Origin: Scylla paramamosain
Lineage: Eukaryota; Arthropoda; Malacostraca; Decapoda; Portunidae
Assembly: GCF_035594125.1 (NCBI RefSeq)
Contig: NC_087181.1
Coordinates: 7,550,840-7,614,839, forward strand
Direction of reading: 5' to 3'
Length of the DNA: 64,000 nt
The translations under genes and the position numbers were made by a program. Below, piece after piece: positions 1-16,900 of the stretch. Each line of letters starts with the position of its first letter. Position 1 is the first letter of the stretch. The notes beneath the pieces are model-generated. The model saw only the letters and a program-made list of their open reading frames with translations. It was not told where the DNA came from and did no database searches.

Positions 1-1527
1 TGTTTTGATGCAAAGCACTCCCAATTGGGAAAGAAAAGGACATTACGAGAATTATGTATAATGAGTGTCTTATTATTTTCGGGCAAAAGAACTTGTGGTT
101 CAGAAGAACCACAATGCAAAAAACGCAAAAACTCGTGTATATAAAGAAGTTTCTTAGATACCAAAATGCTGAAACTCATGAATAACAATCTTAATTGAGA
201 AACAGAACAACATTACCAAATGCGTGTATTTTGAGTGTTTTTTCACATTCTTCAAAAAAACCTAAATCGCATGCGAAACTAGCTTTATGTGGGAAAAAAA
301 TGACATTACCAGAAGTGTCTTTTCAGTGTTTTTGAACATGTTAGGCAATAAAGCAGTAAAAAGCAGCGCAATCATATTACATTGGAATAAAACCAACTTT
401 TACCAAGAATTTGCCTTGAAGTGTTTTTCAGCTCCTTACATACCAAATTGCTAAAACGCATGCAAACACTCCTTTATAGAGAAGCAGAAAAACAATACCA
501 AAAACAAGTGTTTTGAGTGTTTTTTATCATGTTACCTATAAAAACGTTTAAATACATGCAAAGATCCCCATATTTGGGAAACGAAAGGACATTACGAGAA
601 ATGTGTATTATGAATGTTTTTAAGTTCCTTAATTACCAAAACGTTAAAACCTACAAATAACACTCTTTCTAGAGAAAAAAAAAATAAAAAAATAGCATTT
701 TTATTTTTTTGTTATTCATGTTCATAGGTACCAATATGCAAAAAATTCTGCCAAAATTCAGAGATATTATGTGGAAAAAACATTATCGAAAAAGATAATT
801 TGACCTATTTTTTTCGGAGTTATGTTCCAAACCATAAAGTGTATGCAAAGCCACCTATCTGATGAAATTTAACGACCTTACAAGAAACTTGTCTTTTGAG
901 TGTTTTTTCTGCATGTTAGGCACCAAAACGATAAATAATATGAAAGTCACTCTCTATGGAAATATAAAACAAAATTACTGAAAACGTGTCTTTTAAAAGA
1001 TTTACGTAGAAAAACGCTAAAACGGATGCAAACCAACCAATATCAAGAAATAGAATAACATTATGAAAAAAGTATATTTTGTGTGTTTTTGAGGTTGTTA
1101 CATAAAAAAAAAACGCGAAAAAGGATGCAAACCACACTATATAAGGAAAAAAAGGATATATCGACAAACGTGTGTAATGAGTGTTTTATAGTTTCACCAG
1201 AATCACAAGGCAAAAAACGCAAAAACTCGACTGTATGGAGAAGTTTCTAAGATGCCAAAATACTGAAACTCATGAATAACTCTTAATTAAGAAACAGAAC
1301 AACCTTACTAAATGCGCTTATTTTGAGTGTTTTTTTACATTCTTAGTTACCAAAACCCCAAATTACATGCGAAACTAGTTTCATGTGGGAAAAAAATGAC
1401 ATTACCAGAAAAGTGTCTTTGAGTGTTTTTGAGCGTGTTAGGCAATAAAGCACTAAAAAGCAAGGCAAACACAATACATGGGAATAAAACCAACTTTTAC
1501 GAAGAACTTGCCTTTTAGTGTTTTTGA
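1..1527 (+). repeat. Higher-order satellite array, forward block A
   Basis: Forward-oriented satellite monomers, recognised by recurring boxes such as GAGTGTTTTTGAGC, TTAGGCACCAAAACG and ATTACGAGAAACG. An A-rich then T-rich spacer lies near 669-712, followed by the GGTACCAATATGC box. The block closely resembles 12005-13433 and 58635-60141, including the distinctive stretch TTATTATTTTCGGGCAAAAG near 71. No gene is visible. The left edge is cut by the window. Confidence 0.93.
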
Positions 1528-2008
1528 CACGCATTTAGTAAGGTTGCTCTGTTTCTCAATTAAGAGTGTTATTCTTGAGTTTCAGCATTTTGGTATATAG
1601 GAAACTTCTCCATATACACGAGTTTTTGCGTTTTTTGCCTTGTGTTTTCTTTTTTTTTAACTATAAAACATTCATTATACACTTTTCTCGCAATGTTCCT
1701 TTGTTTCCTAATATAGAGTGGTTTGTATCAATTTTTGTGTTTTTTTGAAGGTAACAAGCTCAAAAACACTCAAAATATACATTTTTGGTAATGTTTTTCT
1801 GCTTCTTGATATTGGTTGGTTTGTATCAGTTTTAGCGTTTTTCTACGTAAACCACTGAGAAGACACGTTTTTAGTAATTTTCTTTTGGATTCCCACACAG
1901 CGTGAGTTCCTTATTATTTATCGTTTTGGTGACTAACATGCTGAAAAACACTCAAAAGACAGATTTCTGGTAAGGTTTTTAATTTCCTCATATGGGAGGC
2001 TTTAAATG
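1528..2008 (-). repeat. Inverted satellite cassette 1
   Basis: Orientation flips here. The plus strand now reads GGTAACAAGCTCAAAAACAC-type boxes, the reverse complement of the surrounding monomers. Read on the minus strand the monomers keep their normal HOR order, from the CCTCCCATATGAGG box to the CTTACTAAATGCGTGT box, so this is an inverted piece of HOR and not scrambled sequence. The left break falls after CTTTTAGTGTTTTTG and the right break before CTTTCAGTGTTTTTGAG. The same two breaks recur in other cassettes. Confidence 0.9.
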
Positions 2009-2909
2009 TCCTTTCAGTGTTTTTGAGAGTGTTACGCAATAAAGCACTAAAAGCCAGGGCAATTCCACATTCTTAGTTACCAAAACCCTAAATTGCATGC
2101 GAAACCACCTTTATGTGAGAAAAAAATGACATTACCAGAAAAGTGTCTTTTAAGTGTTTTTGAGCGTGATAGGCAATAAACCACTAAAAAGCAGGGCAAT
2201 CATATTACATTGGAATATCACCAAATTATACAAAAAACTTGCCTTTAAGTGTTTTAAGCTCCTTATATTACTAAAATTACTAAAAAAGTGTCTTTTCGGT
2301 GTTTTACGTTGAAAAACGCTAAAACGGATGCAAATCAACCAATATGAAGAAATAAAATAACATTACCAAAAAGGTATATTTTGAGTGTTTTTGAAATTCT
2401 TACCTACAAAAAAAGAGAAAATGGATGTTAAGCATATTGGAAAGCAAAAGGACATTACGAGAAACATGTATAATGAGTGTTTTATTGTTTCACAAGAACT
2501 ACAGGGCAAAAAACGCAAAAACTCGTGTATATAGAGAAGTTTCTTACATTCTAAAATGCTGAAACTCTGGAACAACACTCTTAATTGAGAAACAGAACAA
2601 TCTTACTAAATACCTGTATTTTGAGTGCATTTCATATTCTTAGTTACCAAAATCTCAAATTGCATTCGAAACCAGCTTTATGTGGGAAAAAAATGACATT
2701 ACCAGAAAAATTTCTTTTGAGTGTTTTTGAGCGTGTTAGGCAATAAAGTGCTAAAAATCACGGCAAACACATTACAGTGGAATAAAACCAATTTTTAACA
2801 AGAACTTGCCTTTAAGTGTTTTTGAGCTCCTTATATACCAAAACACTAAAACGCATGCAAAATACACTTTATGGTGAAACAGAACATTACCAAAAACATG
2901 TATTGAGTC
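2009..2909 (+). repeat. Higher-order satellite, forward block B
   Basis: Forward monomers resume at CTTTCAGTGTTTTTGAG. The block looks shortened: near 2066-2085 the AGCACTAAAAGCC monomer jumps directly to an ATTCTTAGTTACC monomer, and near 2265-2290 a TTATATTACTAAAATTACT stretch joins two non-consecutive monomers. The same second junction is found near 54390-54415. No gene is visible. Confidence 0.9.
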
Positions 2910-3458
2910 GTTTAACTTCCCTATATACGTGGCTTTGCATGCACTTTTGGGTTTGGTACATAACAATCCGAAAAAAGGCTTTAATTAACTTTTATGATAA
3001 CGTTCTTTTTTCCATATAAATTCCCTGAATTTTGGCAGAATTTTGGCATCTCGGTACCTATGAAGATGAATAAAAAAAATCTCTTTTTAAATTTTTTTTA
3101 TTTATAATGTATTTATTTATTTTTTCTAAGGAGTGTTATTTGTGGGTTTTACCCACTCATAATAGACGTTTCTCGTAATGTCCTTTCGTTTCCCAAACAT
3201 AAGGTTCTTTGCATGTATTTAAGTGATTTTATAGATAACATGATCAAAAACACTCAAAATACATGTATTTGGTAATGTAATTCTGTTTCTCCATAAAATG
3301 TATTTTTCATGCGTTTTAGCGTTTCGGTATGTAAGAAGCTCAAAATTACTTAAAGGCAAGTTCTTGGTAAAATTTGTTTTTATTCCCGTGTAATGTGATT
3401 GCCCTGGCTTTTAGTGCTTTATTGCGTAACACGCTGAAAAAACACTGAAAAGACATGG
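2910..3458 (-). repeat. Inverted satellite block with mirror-image breakpoint
   Basis: The plus strand reads reverse-complement boxes, for example GGCATCTCGGTACCTATG at 3047-3064, where forward units show CATAGGTACCGAGATGCC. The right edge, ACTGAAAAGACATGGAAAGC then CTCCCATATGAG, is the reverse complement of the right edge of the other cassettes. It therefore appears to be the opposite orientation of the same junction. It includes an inverted A/T-rich spacer around 3070-3135. Confidence 0.87.
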
Positions 3459-6400
3459 AAAGCCTCCCATATGAGAAAATTAAAGACCTTACTTGAAGTC
3501 TGTTTTTTGAGTGTTTTTCAGCATTTTAGGCACCAAAACGATATATAATAAGGAACTCACTATGTGGGAATCCAAAAGAAAATTAATGAAAACGTGTTTT
3601 CTCAGTGTTTTACGTAGAAAAACGCTAAAACTGATAAAAACCAACCAATATCAAGAGGCGGAAAAACATTACCAAAAATATATATTTTGAGTGTTTTTGA
3701 GCTTGTTACCTACAAAAAAAAAAAAAAAGCTAAAATTAATACAAAGCTTTTTACCTACAAAAAACGGGAAAATTGATGCGAAGCACTCTATATTAGGAAA
3801 CAAAAGGACATTGCAAGAAAAGTGTATAATGAGTGTTTTATAGTTCAAAAGAACCACAAAGGAAACAACGCAAAAACTTGTGTATATGGAGAGATTTACT
3901 AGATACCAAAATGCTGAAACTCATGAATAACACTCTTAATTAAAAACCAGAACAACCTTACAAAATGCGCGTATTTTGAGTGCTTTTCACATTCTTAGTT
4001 ACCAAAAACCCCAAATTACATGCGAAAATAGCTTAGTGGGAAAAAAAAAAGACTACCAGAAAAGTGTCTTTTGAGTGTTTTTCAGCGTGATAGGTAATAA
4101 AGCACTCAAAAGCAGGGCAATCACATTACATTGGAATAAAACCATTTTTTACCAAGAACTTCCCTTTAAGTGTTTTAAGCTCCTTATATACAAAACTGCT
4201 AAAACGCATGCAAGACACACTTTATGGAGAAACAGAATAACATTACCAAAACCTTGTATTTTGAGTGTTTTTGATCATGTTATCTATAAAAACGCTTAAA
4301 TACATGCAAAGAACCTTATGTTTTGGAAACGAAAGGACATTACGAGAAACGTGTATTAGGAGTGTTTTTAAGTTCTTTAAGTACCAAAAAGGTAAATCCC
4401 ACAAATAACACACTTTATTGAGAAAAAAATAGATAAATAAATAAAAAATAAAAAAATAGGATTATTTTTTTATTTATCTCTATAGGTACCGAGATGCCAA
4501 AATTCTTGGAAAATTCAGGACAATTATATGATAAAAGAATATTATAAAAAATGCTAATTTTAGCTTTTTTTTTCGGACTGTTATGTACCAAACCCTAAAG
4601 TGCATGCAAAGTTTCCTATATGAGGAAATTAAACGACCTTATCAGAAATCTCTCTTTTGAGTGTTGTTCAGCATGTTAGGCACCAAAATAATAAATAATA
4701 AGGAACTCACTCTATATGGGAATTCAAAACAAAATTACTGAAAACGTGTCTTCTCAGTGTTTTATGTAGAAAAACACTAAAACGGATGCAAACAAACCAA
4801 TATAAAGAAATAGAAAAAACATTACCAAAAAGGTGTATTTTAAGTCTTTTTGAGCTTGTTACCTATAAGAAAACACGAAAATTGATGCAAAGCACTCTAT
4901 AATGGGAAAAAAAGGACATTGCAAGAAAAGTGTATAATGAGTGTTTTATAGTTCAAAAGAACCACAAGGCAAAGAATGCAAAAAACTAGTGTATATGTTT
5001 CTTAGATACGAAAATGCTGAAACTCATGAACAACACTGTTAATCGAGAAACAGAACAGTCTTACTAAATGTGTGTATTTTGAGTGCTTTTCACATTCTTA
5101 GTTACCAAAACCCCAAATTGCATGTGAAACCAGCTTTATGTGAGAAAAAAGTGACATTATCAGAAAAATGTCTTTTGAGTGTTTTTGAGCGTGTTAGGCA
5201 ATAAAGCACTAAAAAGCAGGGTAATCACATTACATTGGAATAAAACCAATTTTTAATAAGAACTTGCCTTTCAGTGTTTTTGAGCTCCTTATATACCAAA
5301 ACACTAATACGTATGCAAAATACACTTTATAATGAAACAGAATAACATTACCAAAAACATTTATTTTGAGTGTTTTTGATCATGTTACCAATAAAAACGC
5401 TTAAATACATGCAAAGAACCCTATTTTTGGAAAACGAAAGGACATTACTAGAAACGTGTATTATGAGTGTTTTTAAGTTCATTAAGTACGAAAAAGCTAA
5501 AAGCCACAAATTACACTCTTTATTAAGAAAAAATAAATAAATAAATAAAAATATACGATATTTTTTTTTTCATTCTTATTCATATTCACAGGTAACGAGG
5601 TGTCAAAATTGGGGAAAAGTTCAGGAAATTATATGAAATAAGAACATTATCAAAAAAGTTAAATTTAGCTTTTCTTTCGGACTGTTATGTACCAAACTCC
5701 TAAAGTGCATGCAAAGCCACCTATATGGGGAAATTAAACCTCTTTGTCAGAAAACTGTTTTATGAGTGTTTTTCAGTATGTTAGGAACCAACACGATAAA
5801 ACTCAAGGAAGTCAATCTATATGGGAATCGAAAACACAATTACTGAAAACGTGTCTTTTCGGTGTTTTACGTAGAAAAACGCTAAAACGCATGCAAACCT
5901 ACCAAAATGAAGAAATTGAATAACATTATCAAAAACGTACATTTTGAGTGTTTTTTGTAATTGTTACCAAGAAAAAACGCGAAAATGGATGGAAAGAACT
6001 CTATATTGGGAAGCAAAAGGACATTTCGAGAAACTTGTATAATGAGTGTTTTATAGTTTCACAAGAACCACAAGGCAAAAAACGCAAAAACTCGTGTATA
6101 TAAAGAAATTTCTTACATTCCAAAATGCTGCAACTCATGAATAAGACTTTTAATTGAGAAACAGAACAACTTTACTAAATGCGTGTATTTTGAGTGCTTT
6201 TCACATTCTTAGTTACAAAAATCCGAAATTACAAGCAAAACTAGTTTTACGTGGGAAAAAACGATATTACCAGAAAAGTGTGTTTTGAGTGTTTTAGATC
6301 GTGATATCCAACAAAGCACTAAAAAGCAGAAGAATCACATTACATGGGAATAAAATCAACTTTTACCAAAAACATGCCTTTAAGTGTTTTTAACTCCTTA

Positions 6401-9088
6401 CATAACAAAACGCTAAAATGCATGCAAAACACCCTTTATGGAGAAACAAAATAACATTACCAAAAACATGAATTTTAATTGGATATTACGAAAATTGTGT
6501 ATTATGAGAGTTTTTAGGTTCCTTAAGTACCAAAAAGCTAAAACACACAAATAACACTCTTTATAGAGAAAAAAAATAAAATAAATAAATATAATTTTTT
6601 TTTCTTTGTTATTCATCTTCATAGGTACCGAGATGCCAAAGTTCTGGCAAAATTCAGGGAAATTAGGTAAAGAAAAAAAAATAAAAAAAAATAATTTCAA
6701 CTTGTTTCCGGAGTTATGTACCAAACCTTGAAGTGCATGCAAAGCCACCTATATAGGAAAATTACACGACTTTACCAGAAACCTGTACCAGAAGAAATTT
6801 CACTGAAATTTTACTGAAAACAAGTCTTTTCAGAGATTTATAGAGAAAAACGCTAAAACAGATGCAAACCAACCAATATGAAGAAATAGAATAACATTAC
6901 TAAAAAGGTATGTTTTGATTGCTTGTTACCTACAAAAAAATGCAAAAATGGATGGAAAACACTCTATATTAGGAAACAAAAGAACATTACGAGAAACGTG
7001 TATAATGAGTGTTTTATAGTTTCACAAGAACCACAAGGCAATAAACGCAAAAACTCGTGCATATAGAGAAGTTTCTTACATACCAAAATCATGAAATGCA
7101 TGAATAACACTTTTAATTGAGAAACAGAACTACCCTACCAAATTGTGTATTTTGAGTGTTTTTCACAGTCTTAGTTACGAAATTGCCAAATTACATGCGA
7201 GACTAGCTTTATGTGGGAAAAAAATGACATTACCAGAAAAATGTCTTTGAGTGTTTTTGAGCGTGATATACAACAAAGCACTAAAAAGCAGAACAATCAC
7301 ATTACTTGGGAATAAAACAAACTTTTACGAAGAACTTGCCTAAATTTAAGGGTTTTTTAAATCCTTACATACCAAAACGCTAAAACGCATGTAAAACACC
7401 CTTTATGGAGAAAGAGAATAACATTACCAAAGTTATGTATTTTGAGTGTTTTTGATAATGTTACCTATAAAAACGCTTTAATACATGTAAAGAACCCTCT
7501 GTTTGTATAAGAAAAGGACATTACGAAAATCGTGTATTATGAGTGTTTTTAAGTTCCTTAAATACCAAAAAGCTAAAACTCACAAATAACACTTTATGGA
7601 GAAAAGAAAAAATTTTGTTATTCATCTTCATAGGTACCGAGATACCAAAATTCTGGAAAAATTCAGGGAAATAAAAAAAAAAATTATTATAAAAAAAATA
7701 ATTTTAGCTTTTTTTTCCGGAGTTATGTACCAAACCCTGAAGTTCATGCAAAGCCACCTATATGGAGAAATTACTCGACTTCACCAGGAACGTGTATTTT
7801 GAGTGTTTTTTTCAGTAATTTCAACAATATTACTGGAATGTAACCAATAAAAACGCTTAAATACATGCAAAGAACCATATTTTTGGGAAACGAAAGGACA
7901 TTACGAGAAACGTGTATTATGAGTGTTTTTAAGTTCATTAAGTACGAAAAAGCTAAAAGCCACAAATTACACTCTTTATTGAGAAAAAAAAAAAAAAAAA
8001 AAAAAAACACGATATTTTTTTTTCATTCTTATTCATCTTCACAGGTAACGAGGTGTCAGAATTCGGGCAAAGTTCATTAAATTATATGAAATAAGAACAT
8101 TATAAAAAAAGTTAAATTTTTTTTTTTTCGGACTTATGTACCAAACCCCTAAAGTGTATGCAAAGCCACCTATATGCGAAAATTAAACGTCTTTGCCAGA
8201 AAACTGTCTTATGAGTGTTTTTCAGCATCTTAGGAACCAACACGATAAAACCCAAGGAAGTCAATCTATATGGGAATCCAAAACAAAATTACTGAAAACG
8301 TGTCTTTTCGGTGTTTTACGTAGAAAACGCTAAAACAGATGCAAACCAACCAATATGAACATAGAGAATAACATTACCAATAAGGTATATTTTGAGTGTT
8401 TTGAAATTGTTACCTACAAAAAACGCGAAAATGGATGGAAAGCACTCGATATTGGGAAGCAAAAGGCACCAAAAAGCATGTTAGGCACCAAAACGATAAA
8501 TAATATGAAAGTCACTCTATATGGAAATCCAAAACAAAATTACTGGAAACGTGTCTTTTAAAAGATTTACGTAGAAAAACGCTAAAAGGGATGCAAACCA
8601 ACCAATATGAAGAAATAGAATAACCTTACAAAAAATATATATTTTGTGTGTTCTTGAGCTTGTTACATAAAAAACGCGAAAATGGATGCAAAGCACTCTA
8701 TATAAGGAAAAAAAAGGACATAACGAGAAACGTGTATAATGAGTGTTTTATAGTTTCACCAGAATCGCAAGGCAAAAAACGCAAAAATTCGACTGTATGG
8801 AGAAGTTTCTAAGATACGAAAATACTGAAACTCATGCATAACACTCTTAATCAAGAAACAGAACAACCTTACTAAATGTGAGTATTTTGAGTTTTTCTTA
8901 CATTCTTAGTTAAAAAAAAACAAATTCCATGCGAAAGTAGCTTTATGTGGGAAAAAAATTGACATTACCAGAAAAGTGTCTGAGTGTTTTTGAGCGTTTT
9001 AGGCAATAAACCACTAAAAAGCAGGGCAATCCCATTACATGGGAATAAAACCAACTTTTACGGAGAACTTACCTTTTAGTGTTTTTGA
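3459..9088 (+). repeat. Higher-order satellite array, forward block C
   Basis: About five HOR units in forward order. The GGTACCGAGATGCC-type anchor box recurs near 4487, 5590, 6625 and 7633, about 1.0-1.1 kb apart, and again early near 8041 because of an internal deletion. The stretch 3960-7800 matches 35180-39040 at an offset of about 31.24 kb. The stretch 7840-8600 instead resembles 19660-20470, so the unit near 7836 is a hybrid. Poly-A then poly-T spacers lie near 4425-4476, 5528-5572, 6580-6612 and 7984-8030. No gene is visible. Confidence 0.93.
3706..3765 (+). repeat. Local 45-bp duplication inside a monomer
   Basis: TTACCTACAAAAAA occurs at 3706 and again at about 3751. Each copy is followed by a GC-TAAAATT- or GGGAAAATT-type stretch and ACAAAGC or CGAAGCAC. 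Paralogous monomers have only one copy, so this is a private small duplication next to an expanded A run. Confidence 0.75.
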
Positions 9089-9545
9089 CACACATTTAGT
9101 AAGGTTGCTCTGTTTCTCAATTAAGAGTGTTATTCATGAGTTTAAGCATATACACGAGTTTTTACAATTTTTGTCTTGTGGTTTTTTTGACCCATAAAAC
9201 ATTCATTATACAGTTTTCTCGCAATGTTCGATTGTTTGCCAGTATAGAGTGCTTTGTATCCATTTTAGCGTTTTTTTTTTTTTTGGAGGTAACAAGCTCA
9301 AAAACACTCAAAATATATATTTTTGGTAATGTTTTTCTGCTTCTTGATATTGGTTGGTTTGTATAAGTTTTACCGTTTTTCTACTTGAAACACTGAGAAG
9401 ACACGTTTTCAGTAATTTTCTTTTGGATTCCCTCATAGAGTGAGTTCCTTATTATATATCGTTTTGGTGCCTAACATGCTGAAAACACTCAAAAGACAGA
9501 TTTCTGGTAAGGTCTTTAATTTCCTCATATGGGAGGCTTTCCATG
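9089..9545 (-). repeat. Inverted satellite cassette 2
   Basis: Begins after TTTAGTGTTTTTG with ACACATTTAGTAAGGTTGC and ends after CATATGGGAGGCTTTCCATG. These are the breakpoints of cassette 1. Relative to cassette 1 it lacks part of one monomer near 9147-9160, where TTTAAGCATATACACGAG skips the GGTATATAGGAAAC stretch. Cassettes 4 and 5 share that deletion. Confidence 0.9.
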
Positions 9546-13433
<3,888 letters not shown>

Positions 13434-13910
13434 ACACGCATTTAGTAAGGTTGCTCTGTTTCTCAATCAAGAGTGTTATTCTTCAGTTTCAGCATTTTGG
13501 TATATAGGAAACTTCTCCTTATACACGAGTTTTTGCGGTTTTTGCCTTGTGTTTTTTTTTTAACTATAAAATATTCATTATACAGTTTTCTCGCAATGTC
13601 CCTTTGTTTCCCAATATAGAGTGCTTTGTATTAGTTTTTGTGTTTTTTTTGTAGGTAACAAGCTCGAAAACACTCAAAATATACATTTTTCGTAATGTTT
13701 TTCTGCTTCTTGATATTGGTTGGTTTGTATATGTTTTAACGTTTTTCTCCGTGAAACACGTAGAAGACACGTTTTCAGTAATTTTCTTTTGGATTCCCGC
13801 ATAGCGTGAGTTCCTTATTATTTATCGTTTTGGTGCCTAACATGCTGAAAAACATTAAAAAGACAGATTTCTGGTAAGGTCTTTAATTTCCTCATATGGG
13901 AGGCTTTAAA
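13434..13910 (-). repeat. Inverted satellite cassette 3
   Basis: Begins with ACACGCATTTAGTAAGG and ends at CATATGGGAGGCTTTAAATG. It uses the same breakpoints as cassette 1 and keeps the GGTATATAGGAAAC stretch that cassettes 2, 4 and 5 lack. It is closest in structure to cassettes 1 and 7. Confidence 0.9.
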
Positions 13911-16900
13911 TGTCTTTTCCGTGTTTTTAAGCGTGTAACGCAATAAAGCACTAAAAGCCAGGGCAATCACATTACATGGGAATAAAACGAAATTTTACGA
14001 AGAACTTGCCTATAAGTATTTTTGAGCTCCTTACATACCAAAACGCTAAAACGCATGCAAAATACATTTTATGAAGAAACAGAATAACATTACCAAATAC
14101 ATGTATTTTGAGTGTTTTTGATCATGTTATCTATAAAAACGCTTAAATACATGCAAAGAACCTTATGTTTGGGAAATGAAAGGACATTACAAGAAACGTG
14201 TATTATGAGTGTTTTTTTAAGTTTCTTCACTACCAAAAAACTAAAACCCACAAATAACACTTTAAAAAAAAAAATAATAATAAGTAAAAAAATTTTAAAA
14301 ATGGGATTTTTTTGTTTTTTTTTGTTTTTCATCTTCATAGGTACCAAATTGCCAAAATTCTGCCAAAATTCAGAGAATTTATGTGGAAAAAAGAATATTA
14401 TCATGAAAGTTAATTATAGCTTTTTTTTTTTTTATTGTTATGTACCAAAACCCAAAGTGCATGCAAAGCCACCTATATAGGGAAGTTAAACGACTTTACC
14501 AGAAACCTGTCTTTCCAGTGTTTTTCAGCATGTTAGGCACCAGACCGATAAATAATATGAAAATCAGTCAATATGTGAATCCAAAACAAAATTACTGAAA
14601 ACGTGTCTTTTCAGTGTTTTTCGTAGAAAAACGCTAAAGCGGATGCAAACCATCCTATATGAAGAAATAGAATAACATTACCAAAAAGATATATTTTGAG
14701 TGTTTTTGAGCTTCTTACCTACAAAAAATGCAAAAATGGATGTAAAGCACTCTATATTAGGAAACAAAAGGACATTACGAGAAACGTGTATAATGAGTGT
14801 TTTATAGTTTTAAAAGAACCACAAGGCAATAAACGCAAATACTCGTGTATATAGAGAAATTTTTACATACTAAAATGATGAAATGCATGAATAACACTTT
14901 TAATCGATAAACAGAACTACCTTACCAAATTGTGTATTTTGAGTGTTTTTTTACATTCTTAGTTACGAAAATGCCAAATTACATGCGAAACTAGCTTCAT
15001 GTGGGGAAAAAAATGACATTACCAGAAAAGTGTCTTTTGAGTGTATTTGAGCGTGATATGCAACCAAGCACTAAAAAGCAGAACAATCACATTACATGGG
15101 AATAAAACCAACTTTTACGAAGAACTTGCCTAAATTTAAGTGTTTTTTAAATCCTTATATACGAAAACGCTAAAACGCATGTAAAACACCCTTTTTATTA
15201 CCAAAAATATGTATTTTCAGTGTTTTTGATAATGTTACCTATAAAAACGCTTTAATACATGTAAAGAACCCTCTGTGTGTATAAGAAAAGGACATAACGA
15301 AAATCGTGTATTATGAGTGGTTTTAAGTTTCTTAAGTACCAAAAAGCTAAAACTTACAAAGAACACTTTATAGAGAGAAAATTTTTTTTGTTATTCATAG
15401 GTACCGAGATACCAAAATTCTGGAAAAAATTAAGAGAAATTTTGTAAAAAAATTATTATAAAAAAATAATTTTAGCTTTTTATTCCGGAGTTATGTACCA
15501 AACCCTGAAGTTCATGCAAAGCCACCTATATGGAGAAATTACTCGACTTTACCAGAAACCTGTCTTTTGAGTGTTTTTTTCAGCAATTTCAACAATATTA
15601 CTGAAAACATGTTTTTTCAGTGATTTACGTAGAAAAACGCTAAAACGGATGCAAACCAACCAATATGAAGAAATAGAATAACATTACCAAAATTATATAT
15701 TTTGATGTGTTTGTTTCCTACAAAAAAATGCGAAAATGAATGAAACGCACTCTATATTAGGAAAGAAAAGGACATTACGAGAAACATGTATAATGAGTGT
15801 TTTATAGTTTCACAAGAGCCACAAGGCAAAAATCTCAAAAACTCAAAACACCTTTTATGGACAAACAGAACAACATTACCAAAAACATGTATTTTGAGTG
15901 TTTTTGATCATGTTATCTATAAAAACGCTTAAATACATGAAAAGAACCTTATGTTTTGGAAACGAAAGGACATTACGAGAAATATGTATTATGAGTGTTT
16001 TTTAGTTCCTTAAGTACCAAAAAGCTAAAACCCACAAATAACACTCTTTATTTAGAAAAAAATAAATAAATGAAAAATGAAAAAAAGGATTTTTATTTTT
16101 GTTATTTTTCTTCATAGGTACTGAGATGCCAAAATTCTGGGAAAATTCCGGGCTATTATATGATAAAAGAAAATTATCAAAAAAGTTAATTTTAGTTTTT
16201 TTTTCGGACTAAACCTACCAAACCCTAAAGTGCATGCAAAGACTTCTATATGAGGAAATTAAACGACCTTAAAAGAAATCTGTCTTTTGAGTGTTTTTCA
16301 GAATGTTAGGCATCAAAACGATCAATAAATAAGGAACTCACTCTATATGGGAATCCAAAACAAAATTACTTGAAACGTGTCTTCTCAGTGTTTTACGTAG
16401 AAAAAAGCTAAAACGGATGCAAACCAACCAATATAAAAAATAGAAAAACATTAACAAAAAGGTATATTTTGAGTGTTTTTGAGCTTGTTACCTACAAAAA
16501 ACGCGAAAATTGATGCAAAGCACTCTATATTAGGAAATAAAAAGACATTGCAAGAAAAGTGTATAATGAGTGTTTTATAGTTCAAAAGAACCAAAAGGCA
16601 AAAAACGCAAAAACTTGTGGATATAGAGAAGTTTTCTACATACCAAAATGCTGAAACTCATGAATAACTTTTCTAATTGAAAAAGAGAACAACCTTACTA
16701 AATGCGTGTATTTTGAGAGCTTATCACATTCTTAGTTACCAAAACCCCAAATTGCATGGGAAACCAGCTTTATGTGAGAAAAAAATGACATTACCAGAAA
16801 AAAGGATTGTGAGTGGTTTTGAGCCTGATAGGCAATAAAGCACTAAAAAGCAGGGCAATCACATTACATTTTGAATAAAACCAATTTTTATCAAGAACTT

